From contig JBGCDD010000044.1 of assembly GCA_045105075.1 (NCBI GenBank), positions 1 to 29,079 of the forward strand: 29,079 bases of DNA. The letters run 5' to 3'. The DNA comes from JBGCDD01 sp045105075 (GTDB lineage: Bacteria; Pseudomonadota; Alphaproteobacteria; Rhodobacterales; Rhodobacteraceae). The notes beneath the pieces are model-generated. The model did not search any database, was not told the DNA's origin, and saw nothing but the letters and a program-made list of their open reading frames with translations. Both the position numbers and the translations under genes were made by a program. This document shows, piece after piece, positions 8,111 through 14,710 of the stretch; position 1 is the stretch's first letter; each line of letters begins with the position of its first letter.

Positions 8111-8290
8111 TTACGCAGGGTCTTTGCCTTCGATGAAGGTACCTGTGGATGTGGTCAGGCCAGACGCGCCGGTTTCGATCGACGTGTAAGCGGCACCGGC
8201 CAGGGCGACAACAGCAGCTGTCAGCACAACCCAGTCAACAGTCACGGCACCATCTTCGTCGTTACGGAAGTTTTTGATAAAGTTCATCAT
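8111..8290 (-). CDS. flp: Flp family type IVb major pilin, copy 1
   Basis: Structural subunit of the Tad pilus, exported as a prepilin, cut after Gly14 and assembled from its hydrophobic helix. It is 59 residues: short leader MMNFIKNFRNDEDG, then AVTVDWVVLTAAVVALAGAA, then a Thr/Ser/Gly-rich tail ending FIEGKDPA. The classic Flp cut motif is G/xxxxEY; here +5 is Asp and +6 Trp. I chose the ATG at 8290 because GGAGGG lies 7 bases upstream with the same spacing as in copy 2; a further ATG is at 8287, and the longer upstream frame runs through the ribosome site. It is nearly identical to the copy at 8648-8827. Likely highly expressed, with its own promoter and terminator. Confidence 0.93.
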   Translation of the reverse strand: MMNFIKNFRNDEDGAVTVDWVVLTAAVVALAGAAYTSIETGASGLTTSTGTFIEGKDPA

Positions 8291-8356
8291 AGTTTGTCCC
8301 TCCAAAGGATCACTCGTTGATATAGACATCCCCGCCGCAAGTCTGTGTTACTCTCA

Positions 8357-8402
8357 ATTTTAACCGTCGTGGCAGCGCGGCATGGGCTTAATAGACAGTT
8401 AA
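8357..8402 (-). promoter_or_regulatory. Candidate flp1 promoter with CtrA-type box
   Basis: TTAA-N7-TTAA at 8388-8402 is a perfect match to the palindromic binding motif of the alphaproteobacterial cell-cycle regulator CtrA. On the minus strand a TAAAAT -10-like hexamer lies at 8362-8357, which places the box just upstream of a -35 position that has no good consensus, the arrangement expected for an activated promoter. The box is about 100 bases before the flp1 ATG. An extra TTAA half-site overlaps 8360-8363. Motif matching only. Confidence 0.5.
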
Positions 8403-8444
8403 ATTGGGGCGGGAGTTTGACGCGAACTAAGATTTCTTTTGAAT

Positions 8445-8455
8445 AAAAAAAAAAA
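8445..8455. repeat. Homopolymer A11 tract between the two pilin genes
   Basis: Eleven consecutive A residues on the plus strand (T11 in the pilin direction), upstream of the flp1 promoter region and downstream of the flp2 terminator. It is the longest single-base run I noticed in this window. It may bend DNA or vary in length by slippage. No hairpin precedes it, so it is not read as a terminator. Confidence 0.8.
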
Positions 8456-8581
8456 GTGCGGCGTGGGCGGTAAGGTATTGAAATGTCAATGAATTACGGG
8501 AATTTTTTAGATTTCTGTCGCGAAAGAGCCGCAAAATGTGGTCAAAATGTGGCGTGACCCATTTCAGTCAAACAAAGCTGC

Positions 8582-8623
8582 AAATAGAAAATGGGCCGCA
8601 CCATTCTCAGGTGCGACCCATTT
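8582..8623 (-). terminator. Intrinsic terminator after flp2
   Basis: On the minus strand a 14-position stem with one internal mismatch (arms 8623-8610 and 8602-8589), a 7-base loop, then TTTCTATTT (8590-8582). It starts 24 bases after the flp2 stop codon. It would make flp2 largely a monocistronic message, as expected for a major pilin. Confidence 0.75.
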
Positions 8624-8647
8624 AAATCGTCTTAGGCGTTACGCGGC

Positions 8648-8827
8648 TTATGCCGGGTCTTTGCCCTCGATGAAGGTACCTGTCGATGTGGTCAGGCCAT
8701 CAGCGCCGGATTCGATCGACGTGTAAGCAGCACCGGCCAGGGCGACAACAGCAGCTGTCAGCACAACCCAGTCAACAGTCACGGCACCATCTTCGTCGTT
8801 ACGGAAGTTTTTGATAAATTTGATCAT
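8648..8827 (-). CDS. flp: Flp family type IVb major pilin, copy 2
   Basis: First gene of the tad cluster in transcription order and a 59-residue paralogue of copy 1. The leader MIKFIKNFRNDEDG is followed by the same helix, AVTVDWVVLTAAVVALAGAA; only a few residues differ (2 and 3, plus Ser/Asp for Thr/Ser around residues 40-43). The predicted cut is after Gly14, with Asp at +5. The ATG at 8827 has GGAGGG 7 bases upstream, in a 23-base stretch identical to that before copy 1. An intrinsic terminator follows. Whether both copies enter the same fibre cannot be told from sequence. Confidence 0.93.
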   Translation of the reverse strand: MIKFIKNFRNDEDGAVTVDWVVLTAAVVALAGAAYTSIESGADGLTTSTGTFIEGKDPA

Positions 8828-9181
8828 TGTTTGTCCCTCCAAAGGATCACTAGTTGGTTAAGCACCCCGCCGTCCGTTTGAGCCGTCTCTCACATGGCCC
8901 GTGTCCGTCGTGGTGTGACGCTATATAGATGGGAGCGCGTGTCAGGAGTGGGGCCAAACCGGGAATTCGTCGCCCAATTTAACGCTTTCTACACTTTTCC
9001 TTCACGGCGTTGATTCTAAATGAAAAAACGTGATGTTCATAAAGGATTTGTTAGGAGGACAGGTGCAAAAGGGACTCAAATCTGGCGAAACTGACAAATT
9101 CGGCCGTGTTTTGCTGGTTCTGGGCGCCTGACTCTGGAAGGGTTTGCGCAAAACAGAGCAGCAAAACAAATGAGGCGGGAT
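8828..9181. promoter_or_regulatory. Divergent spacer between flp2 and the transglycosylase gene
   Basis: About 350 bases that must hold the flp2 promoter (minus) and the transglycosylase promoter (plus). In the flp2 direction there is an AT-rich CTATATAG at 8921-8928 that could be a -10 region, without a clear -35. The 11-mer GTTAAATTGGG occurs here on the minus strand (about 8972-8982) and again on the plus strand near 8398-8408, so it lies near both pilin promoters in opposite orientation; it carries a TTAA half-site. No confident transcription start can be assigned. Confidence 0.4.
9063..9131 (+). CDS. Possible 22-residue leader peptide ahead of the transglycosylase gene
   Basis: A GTG-started frame of 22 codons (begins MQKGLKSGETDKFG, ends LLVLGA) preceded by a full consensus AGGAGG ribosome site 4 bases upstream, far stronger than the site of the downstream gene. 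It ends about 50 bases before the transglycosylase start and is in another frame. It might be a true small protein or an upstream regulatory peptide. With so few codons, chance is a real alternative. Confidence 0.25.
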   Translation: MQKGLKSGETDKFGRVLLVLGA

Positions 9182-10012
9182 ATGGTTCTGCGAGCAAGCG
9201 TGCTGGCTATGGCTGGCGTGATGGTTGGTATTGCGGGGGTTGGCTGGTCTGAGACCCCGCGTCCGTTTCCAAAGTTCGAAGCCAAGCGGATCAAACCTCC
9301 GAGCAATGGCCAAAAACGGCGGATGATTCAGATCGATCCGACAGAGCAGGCGCGCCTGTTGGCTTTGCCAAAACCCAAACCAACCAAAGACGCGGGCGCG
9401 GCACCTTCGGAAACATCTCGCGACTCGCCCGGCAAGCATGCCTGGTTCTGGGACAAAATCTCGCCCAGTCTGACCGAGGCGGGTCCGGGCAGGCTGGATG
9501 GTGCGCTGTCGGCGCTTGCTGCGGCGCAATCGGTGGCCGCGCCGCGCTTGCAGAACCTTCAGGAGATTGCCCAGGATCAGGGCATTCCCATCCTGCGTGC
9601 GACGGTGGGCACGAATGTATCGCCGGCTTTGGTGCTGGCCGTGATCTCGGTGGAATCGGCAGGGCGCGCTGATGCGGTCAGCGGCGCCGGCGCCCAAGGT
9701 CTGATGCAGTTGATGCCCGCCACAGCGGAGCGTTTTGGGGTAAAGGACAGTCTCGAGGCAGCGGCCAACATTTCAGGCGGGGTCAAATATCTTGACTGGT
9801 TGATGGGCGAGTTTGGCAATGACCCTATTCTGGTTTTGGCGGGGTATAATGCGGGCGAGGGATCGGTGCGCACCCATGCCGGGGTGCCGCCCTATGCCGA
9901 AACCCGCGACTATGTGCCCAAAGTGCTGGCCGCGTTCCAGGTTGCCAAGGGGCTGTGCGCCACGCCACCCGAGCTGATATCGGATGGCTGCGTGTTCGTG
10001 CGCCGCAAGTAG
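9182..10012 (+). CDS. Exported SLT-family lytic transglycosylase
   Basis: Periplasmic murein-cleaving enzyme that splits the MurNAc-GlcNAc bond. From the ATG at 9182 it is 276 residues; GAGG lies 6 bases upstream of this codon, while an ATG four codons earlier (9170) has no ribosome site. A signal peptide (VLRASVLAMAGVMVGIAGV) precedes a Pro/Lys-rich linker. The C-terminal half holds the SLT domain with the catalytic Glu in VISVESAGRADAV (about residue 158), then GAQGLMQLMPATAERFGV and LAGYNAGEGSV, the standard signature. The protein ends with a short tail containing two Cys. It is divergent from the Tad pilus genes, which suggests, but does not prove, a role in opening peptidoglycan for the pilus. 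It converges on scoB, 8 bases between stop codons. Confidence 0.92.
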   Translation: MVLRASVLAMAGVMVGIAGVGWSETPRPFPKFEAKRIKPPSNGQKRRMIQIDPTEQARLLALPKPKPTKDAGAAPSETSRDSPGKHAWFWDKISPSLTEAGPGRLDGALSALAAAQSVAAPRLQNLQEIAQDQGIPILRATVGTNVSPALVLAVISVESAGRADAVSGAGAQGLMQLMPATAERFGVKDSLEAAANISGGVKYLDWLMGEFGNDPILVLAGYNAGEGSVRTHAGVPPYAETRDYVPKVLAAFQVAKGLCATPPELISDGCVFVRRK

Positions 10013-10020
10013 GCTTTGGT

Positions 10021-10647
10021 TTAGACCAGCTTGGCTTCGGTCGCAGCGCGCAAGTCTTCCTCGCTCACGCCATCGGCGCATTCAACGATGCGCAGGCCGC
10101 CCTCGACCACATCGAGCACGCCCAGATTGGTGATGATGCGATCCACCACGCCCTTGCCGGTCAGCGGCAGCGTGCAGGCGCTCAGCACCTTGCTGTCGCC
10201 ATGTTTGTTGGTGTGATCCATCACCACAACCACACGGCCCACGCCAGCCACCAGATCCATCGCGCCGCCCATGCCTTTGACCAGCTTGCCCGGAATCATC
10301 CAATTGGCAAGATCGCCGTTCTCGGCCACTTCCATCGCACCCAGAATCGCCATCGCGATTTTGCCGCCGCGGATCATGCCAAAGCTGGTGGCGCTGTCGA
10401 AATAGGACGTGCGGGCCAATTCGGTGATGGTTTGCTTGCCCGCATTGATCAGGTCGGCGTCAATGTCGTCTTCGGTTGGAAACGGGCCCATGCCCAACAT
10501 GCCGTTCTCGCTTTGCAGCGTCACGTCCATGCCTTCGGGGATGTAATTGCTGACCAGCGTTGGAATGCCGATGCCCAGATTGACATACCATCCATCCTGC
10601 AGCTCTTGCGCCGCGCGTGCGGCCATCTGGTTGCGGTCCCAAGCCAT
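10021..10647 (-). CDS. scoB: 3-oxoacid CoA-transferase subunit B
   Basis: Beta subunit of a heterodimeric succinyl-CoA:3-oxoacid (acetoacetate-type) CoA-transferase, which activates acetoacetate or similar 3-oxoacids by taking CoA from succinyl-CoA. It is 208 residues, normal for the family. The N-terminal NLGIGIPTLVSNYIP and the active-site segment LQSENGMLGMGP carry the catalytic Glu (about residue 47). The GGAMDLVAGVGRVVVVMDHT motif and a LPLTGKGVVDRIITNLGV segment are also present. GAGGAA lies close before the ATG. It follows scoA by 75 bases on the same strand. Family certain; exact acyl substrate (acetoacetate versus another 3-oxoacid) uncertain. Confidence 0.93.
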   Translation of the reverse strand: MAWDRNQMAARAAQELQDGWYVNLGIGIPTLVSNYIPEGMDVTLQSENGMLGMGPFPTEDDIDADLINAGKQTITELARTSYFDSATSFGMIRGGKIAMAILGAMEVAENGDLANWMIPGKLVKGMGGAMDLVAGVGRVVVVMDHTNKHGDSKVLSACTLPLTGKGVVDRIITNLGVLDVVEGGLRIVECADGVSEEDLRAATEAKLV

Positions 10648-10722
10648 GATTGATTCCTCAAAGTGATGCTTGTCTTCTCTTAGCGGGTTTGGTTGGCGTG
10701 GAAAAGCCGTTGCCGTGTTTCG

Positions 10723-11418
10723 TCAGGCCGCGCGGGTGGTGCGCTGTTCGATACGCTTTTCGTGATCACCCTGAACAATGCGATGCACATAGATGCCGGG
10801 CAGGTGGATCAGATCGGGATCAAGGCTGCCGCGCGGTACGATTTCTTCAACCTCAGCCACGCAAATTTTGCCGCACATTGCCGCCGGTGGGTTGAAATTG
10901 CGTGCAGTCTTGCGGAACACCAGATTGCCGGTGTCGTCCGCTTTCCAAGCTTTCACGATGGACAGGTCGGCAAAAAGCCCCTCTTCCATAATGTATTCCT
11001 GGCCTTTGAACATCTTGGTTTCTTTGCCCTCGGCGATCACCGTGCCGACACCTGTTTTGGTGTAAAATCCAGGGATTCCGGCGCCACCGGCGCGCATACG
11101 CTCGGCCAGAGTGCCTTGGGGGTTGAATTCCAGCTCGAGTTCGCCCGACAGATATTGTCGCATAAACTCAGCGTTTTCACCCACATAGGAGCTGATCATC
11201 TTTTTGACCTGCTTGGTTTGCAGCAAAATGCCGATGCCAAAATCATCAACGCCGGCATTGTTGGAGGCAAAGGTCAGATCCTTGGTGCCGGCATCGCGGA
11301 TCGCCGCCAAAAGCAGTTCAGGAATGCCGCACAGCCCAAACCCGCCCGCAGCGATCAGCATCCCGTCTTCCAAAATACCGTCCAGCGCCTCGGCGGCGGA
11401 TCCATAGATTTTCTTCAC
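10723..11418 (-). CDS. scoA: 3-oxoacid CoA-transferase subunit A
   Basis: Alpha subunit that binds CoA, partner of ScoB. It is 231 residues from a GTG at 11418, which has AAAGGAG 8 bases upstream and gives the family N-terminus (V/M)KKIYGSAAEALDGILEDG. A longer open frame extends upstream into topA but its extra 99 residues are the out-of-frame shadow of the topA Lys/Ala tail. The CoA-binding GGFGLCGIPELLLAAI motif lies at about residues 24-39, followed by the SNNAGVDDFGIGILL segment and the EFNPQGTLAERMRAGGAGIP motif typical of subunit A. It lies 86 bases after topA on the same strand, with no clear terminator between. Confidence 0.93.
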   Translation of the reverse strand: MKKIYGSAAEALDGILEDGMLIAAGGFGLCGIPELLLAAIRDAGTKDLTFASNNAGVDDFGIGILLQTKQVKKMISSYVGENAEFMRQYLSGELELEFNPQGTLAERMRAGGAGIPGFYTKTGVGTVIAEGKETKMFKGQEYIMEEGLFADLSIVKAWKADDTGNLVFRKTARNFNPPAAMCGKICVAEVEEIVPRGSLDPDLIHLPGIYVHRIVQGDHEKRIEQRTTRAA

Positions 11419-11504
11419 AGCAGATGCTCCTTTGACAGCGACGATGGCCTTGCTGCGCCTTTTCGCCCCGGCGTCGAACAGAGTCAACGCGCTTGCCCTT
11501 TTGC

Positions 11505-14126
11505 TCAGCTCTTTTTGGCGGCTGGTTTTTTGGCGGGTGCTTTTTTGGCTGCGGGCTTCTTTTTGGCGGCTGGTTTTTTCGCGGCCGCCTTTTTGGCCGT
11601 GGGTTTCTTTTTGCCCGATTTCGCTGCGCGTTCGTCCAGCAATTCCACCGCTTGCGCCATGGTCAGCTCTTCGGGCTCGACCGTGTCGGGAATGGTCGCG
11701 TTCAGCTTTTCCCATTTCACGTAGGGGCCGTATTTCCCTTTCATCACGTTCACCGGGCCGCCCGCTTCGGGGTGTTCGCCCAACTCGCGCAGAGGTTTTG
11801 CCGCCACACCGCGCCCGCCCCGGCTGGCAACTTTTTCGGCCAGCAATTGCACCGCGCGGTTCATGCCCACGGTAAACACCTCATCCAACCCTTCCAGATT
11901 GGCGTTGGTGCCGCCGCGGTCCGACGTGCTGGGCGCGTGTTTCAAATAGGGGCCGTAGCGCCCGATATTGGACCAGACCATGATCCCGTCTTCCGGATGC
12001 GGGCCAATTTCGCGGGGCAGCGACAACAGCATGACCCCGCGTTCCAGCTCGAGCTCTTCGGCAGGCCAGTCTTTGGGCACGGATTGGCGCGGCGGCTTCT
12101 TGTTTTCTTCTGTCACCGGACCGCGCTGTACGTAGGGGCCAAAGCGGCCTTTGAACACGCGAATCTCGTCGCCCTGATCCTCGCCCAGCAGTTTGCCGTC
12201 TGGTGGAATCGCACCGTCATCTTCGGCGCCGGGCGGGCCAAAGGCGCGGGTATAGCGGCATTCGGGATAGTTCGAGCAGCCGATGAACGCGCCGCCCGAG
12301 CGCGCCGTGCGCATGCTGAGCCGTCCTGCGCCGCAATTGGGGCACAGACGCGGGTCGGTGCCGTCTTCGTTTGGCGGAAACAGATGCGGTTCCAGAACGT
12401 CGTTGATCTTTTCCAGCACCTCGGTGATGCGCAACTCGCTGGTTTCAGCGATCGCGGCCGAGAAATCACGCCAAAATCGGGTGAGCACGGCTTTGTAATC
12501 GGCCTCACCGGCGCTGACATGATCCAGCTCGTCTTCGAGACCGGCGGTGAAGTCATATCCGACGTATTTGTTGAAATAGTTCTGCAAAAACGCCGTGACC
12601 AATCGTCCTTTGTCCTCAGGGATTAACCGGTTCTTGTCTTTGCGCACATATTCGCGGTCCTGAATGGTGGTGACAATACTGGCATAGGTTGACGGACGCC
12701 CGATGCCGAGCTCTTCCATGCGCTTGACCAGGGTCGCCTCGGTATAGCGGGGCGGGGGCTGGGTGAAATGCTGCTCGGGCGTGATGGTGCGTTTGTCGGC
12801 TTTTTCGCCTTGCGAGATCTGCGGCAGGCGCTTGTCGTCGTCATCGACAACTGAATCGTCGCGCCCTTCCTCGTAAACCCGCAAAAACCCGTCAAAGAGC
12901 ATCACCTGACCCGTCGCGCGCAGCTCGACCTGGCCGTCTTTGCTGCCCACATCGACCGTGGTGCGTTCCAGCCGCGCCGATTCCATCTGACAGGCCAGCG
13001 TGCGCTTCCAGATCAGGTCGTAAACTTTGCGCTGATCGGCGTCTTTCAGGCTCAGACTGTCGGCGTCGGCATTCATATCCGTGGGGCGAATGCACTCGTG
13101 CGCTTCCTGTGCGTTCTTGGCCTTGTTTTTATAAATCCGTGGGCTGCCCGGCACATATTTATCGCCGTAACGCGATTTGATCGTGTCGCGCGCGGCGGTC
13201 ACGGCTTCGGGCGCCATGTCGATGCCGTCAGTCCGCATGTAAGTAATGTGCCCGGCTTCATACAAGCGTTGCGCCGTGCTCATCGTCTGGCGCGCGCCCA
13301 TGCCGAACTTGCGGCTGGCTTCCTGTTGCAGGGTCGAGGTCATAAACGGCGCGCTGGGGTTGCGGCTTGCCGGTTTGGCCTCGACCGAGGTCACGGACAG
13401 ATCGCGACTATTGATCGCCTGCACCGCCAGTTCGGCCTGGGTTTCGTTTTCAATGTCGAACCGGTCCAGCTTTTTGCCGGCCAACACGGTCAGGCGTGCC
13501 TCGTAGTCTTGCCCGCGCGGCGTGCCCAGAATGGCTTTGACGCTCCAATATTCGCGGTTTCGGAACGCCTCGATCTCCATCTCGCGCTCAACGATGATGC
13601 GCAGCGTGACCGATTGCACGCGCCCGGCCGATTTGGCACCCGGCAACTTGCGCCACAACACCGGCGACAGATTGAAGCCCACAAGGTAGTCCAAAGCGCG
13701 GCGCGCTAGGTAGGCCTCGACCAGGGGCATGTCGACCTGGCGCGGATTGGCCATCGCCTCGTCCACAGCCTTTTTGGTGATCGCGTTGAAGGTGACCCGG
13801 CTGACGGGGGTGTCTTTTTTGATCGACTTGCGTTTGGTCAGCGCTTCCTGAAGGTGCCAGCTGATCGCCTCGCCCTCGCGGTCGGGGTCAGTTGCGAGGA
13901 TCAGCTCGCCGTCTTCCGCCAGGGCGTCGGCAATCGCTTTGACATGCTTTTTGCTGTCGCTCGCGACCTCCCATTTCATGTCGAATTCATTTTCGGTATC
14001 GACCGATCCATCCTTGGGCGGAAGGTCACGCACATGGCCATAACTGGCCAAAACGGTGTAGTTGGGCCCCAGGTATTTGTTAATCGTCTTGGCTTTGGCC
14101 GGGGATTCTACAACAACTACAGGCAT
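11505..14126 (-). CDS. topA: DNA topoisomerase I
   Basis: Type IA topoisomerase that relaxes negative supercoils. It is 873 residues. The Toprim domain has Glu7 in VVVVESPAKAKT and the metal-binding ATDPDREGEA (Asp80, Asp82, Glu84). The catalytic tyrosine is Tyr296 in GHITYMRTDG. The rest of the core (about 300-590) is standard. Near residue 600 is one four-Cys zinc-ribbon (CPNCGAGRL...IGCSNYPEC). Then come repeated short C-terminal modules (FGPYVQRGP, GRYGPYLKH, GKYGPYVKW), and the last 40 residues are almost only Lys, Ala and Pro. This tail is common in alphaproteobacterial TopA and probably binds DNA. The start is the usual MPVVVVESPAKA. Confidence 0.97.
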   Translation of the reverse strand: MPVVVVESPAKAKTINKYLGPNYTVLASYGHVRDLPPKDGSVDTENEFDMKWEVASDSKKHVKAIADALAEDGELILATDPDREGEAISWHLQEALTKRKSIKKDTPVSRVTFNAITKKAVDEAMANPRQVDMPLVEAYLARRALDYLVGFNLSPVLWRKLPGAKSAGRVQSVTLRIIVEREMEIEAFRNREYWSVKAILGTPRGQDYEARLTVLAGKKLDRFDIENETQAELAVQAINSRDLSVTSVEAKPASRNPSAPFMTSTLQQEASRKFGMGARQTMSTAQRLYEAGHITYMRTDGIDMAPEAVTAARDTIKSRYGDKYVPGSPRIYKNKAKNAQEAHECIRPTDMNADADSLSLKDADQRKVYDLIWKRTLACQMESARLERTTVDVGSKDGQVELRATGQVMLFDGFLRVYEEGRDDSVVDDDDKRLPQISQGEKADKRTITPEQHFTQPPPRYTEATLVKRMEELGIGRPSTYASIVTTIQDREYVRKDKNRLIPEDKGRLVTAFLQNYFNKYVGYDFTAGLEDELDHVSAGEADYKAVLTRFWRDFSAAIAETSELRITEVLEKINDVLEPHLFPPNEDGTDPRLCPNCGAGRLSMRTARSGGAFIGCSNYPECRYTRAFGPPGAEDDGAIPPDGKLLGEDQGDEIRVFKGRFGPYVQRGPVTEENKKPPRQSVPKDWPAEELELERGVMLLSLPREIGPHPEDGIMVWSNIGRYGPYLKHAPSTSDRGGTNANLEGLDEVFTVGMNRAVQLLAEKVASRGGRGVAAKPLRELGEHPEAGGPVNVMKGKYGPYVKWEKLNATIPDTVEPEELTMAQAVELLDERAAKSGKKKPTAKKAAAKKPAAKKKPAAKKAPAKKPAAKKS
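11508..11627 (-). repeat. Lys/Ala/Pro low-complexity repeat coding for the TopA tail
   Basis: Imperfect repeats of the unit AAKKPAAKK in the last 40 codons of topA, visible on the plus strand as recurring TTTTTTGGCGGCTGG-like units. Such tracts can gain or lose units by slippage, so tail length may vary between strains. Confidence 0.7.
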
Positions 14127-14197
14127 TTAGTGAAAAACCTCATGACGACTGGATGACGCGCTCTATGGCTGGGCAAGATGTGGGGTGCAAGTCCCGA

Positions 14198-14227
14198 TTG
14201 TCAATCCATTCGAATCCGGCTCATAAT
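14198..14227 (+). promoter_or_regulatory. Candidate sigma-70-type promoter for the small exported protein
   Basis: TTGTCA (14198-14203) and CATAAT (14222-14227), each 5 of 6 to consensus, with an 18-base spacer, about 30 bases upstream of the ATG at 14259. Motif match only. Confidence 0.4.
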
Positions 14228-14258
14228 TGATATGTTGGTTCAGCGCGGAGAGCGGCAT

Positions 14259-14699
14259 ATGCACAAGGTGATTGCAGTCCTGATTTTGGCCATTTTGACA
14301 CTGTCACCGCCCGCAATGGCCTGGCAGGAACCGGCCCGTGGCACGCCAACGCGCGCCGCATTGCTGGACGCGCTGCGCCCGCATGCGGGCTGGCAATACG
14401 GGTATCCGATCGAATTTCTGGTTTATGATTTGCGGGTCGAGGGCAATCTGGCGTTTGCATCCGTCGGTCTGCAGCGTCCGGGCGGTGGGCGCATTGATTT
14501 GCGCCAAACCCCGTCCTATGCGCGCGGCAACACCTATCTGGACGACGACAACACCGATTGGACGACCATGCAGGCGTTGTTTGTGCTGTCCGGGCAGACC
14601 TGGGTTGCGGTGCATCACGTTCTGGGGGCTGGTGATGTGTGGTGGTCAGAACCCGAACTTTGCCAGATCTGGCGCCCTGTGGTCGGCGAGGTGTGCTAG
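14259..14699 (+). CDS. Small exported protein of unknown function
   Basis: A 146-residue protein I do not recognise. ATG at 14259 has GGAGAG 7 bases upstream. A clear signal peptide (MHKVIAVLILAILTLSPPAMA, cut about residue 21) predicts a periplasmic product. The mature part has RAALLDALRPHAGW, then YPIEFLVYDLRVEGNLAFAS, then LQRPGGGRIDLRQTP, a pattern I loosely associate with uncharacterised secreted proteobacterial proteins. It is Trp-rich towards the C-terminus (WWSEPELCQIW), and its two Cys (135 and 146, the last residue) could form a disulfide. The gene lies on the opposite strand between dprA and topA, ending 11 bases from the dprA stop codon, with its own candidate promoter. No function is proposed. 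Confidence 0.85.
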   Translation: MHKVIAVLILAILTLSPPAMAWQEPARGTPTRAALLDALRPHAGWQYGYPIEFLVYDLRVEGNLAFASVGLQRPGGGRIDLRQTPSYARGNTYLDDDNTDWTTMQALFVLSGQTWVAVHHVLGAGDVWWSEPELCQIWRPVVGEVC

Positions 14700-14710
14700 A
14701 GGCGTTTGGC

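Larger units (their letters stand above)
8111..8851 (-). repeat. Tandem duplication of the pilin gene with its ribosome site
   Basis: Two direct copies: 8111-8314 and 8648-8851. Coding parts differ at about 11 of 180 bases by hand count. The 5' half of the coding region is identical over roughly 85 bases, and the 23 bases carrying the ribosome site (8292-8314 and 8829-8851) are identical. Sequences beyond these limits are unrelated, including different terminators and promoters. This fits a recent duplication or ongoing gene conversion limited to the gene and its ribosome site. Confidence 0.85.

Noticed and set aside
9084..9182. Frameshift joining the 22-codon frame to the transglycosylase
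   Set aside because: The transglycosylase has a proper signal peptide at its own start and the upstream sequence in its frame soon meets a stop; no sign that a longer protein was broken.
11419..11715. N-terminal extension of scoA by 99 residues
   Set aside because: The extension is the topA Lys/Ala tail read in another frame; the GTG at 11418 has a strong ribosome site and gives the family N-terminus.
14186..14220. tRNA-like T-arm sequence (TTCGAATCC) upstream of the small exported protein
   Set aside because: No matching acceptor, anticodon or D-arm can be built around it, and the pairing of a T-arm stem is poor.
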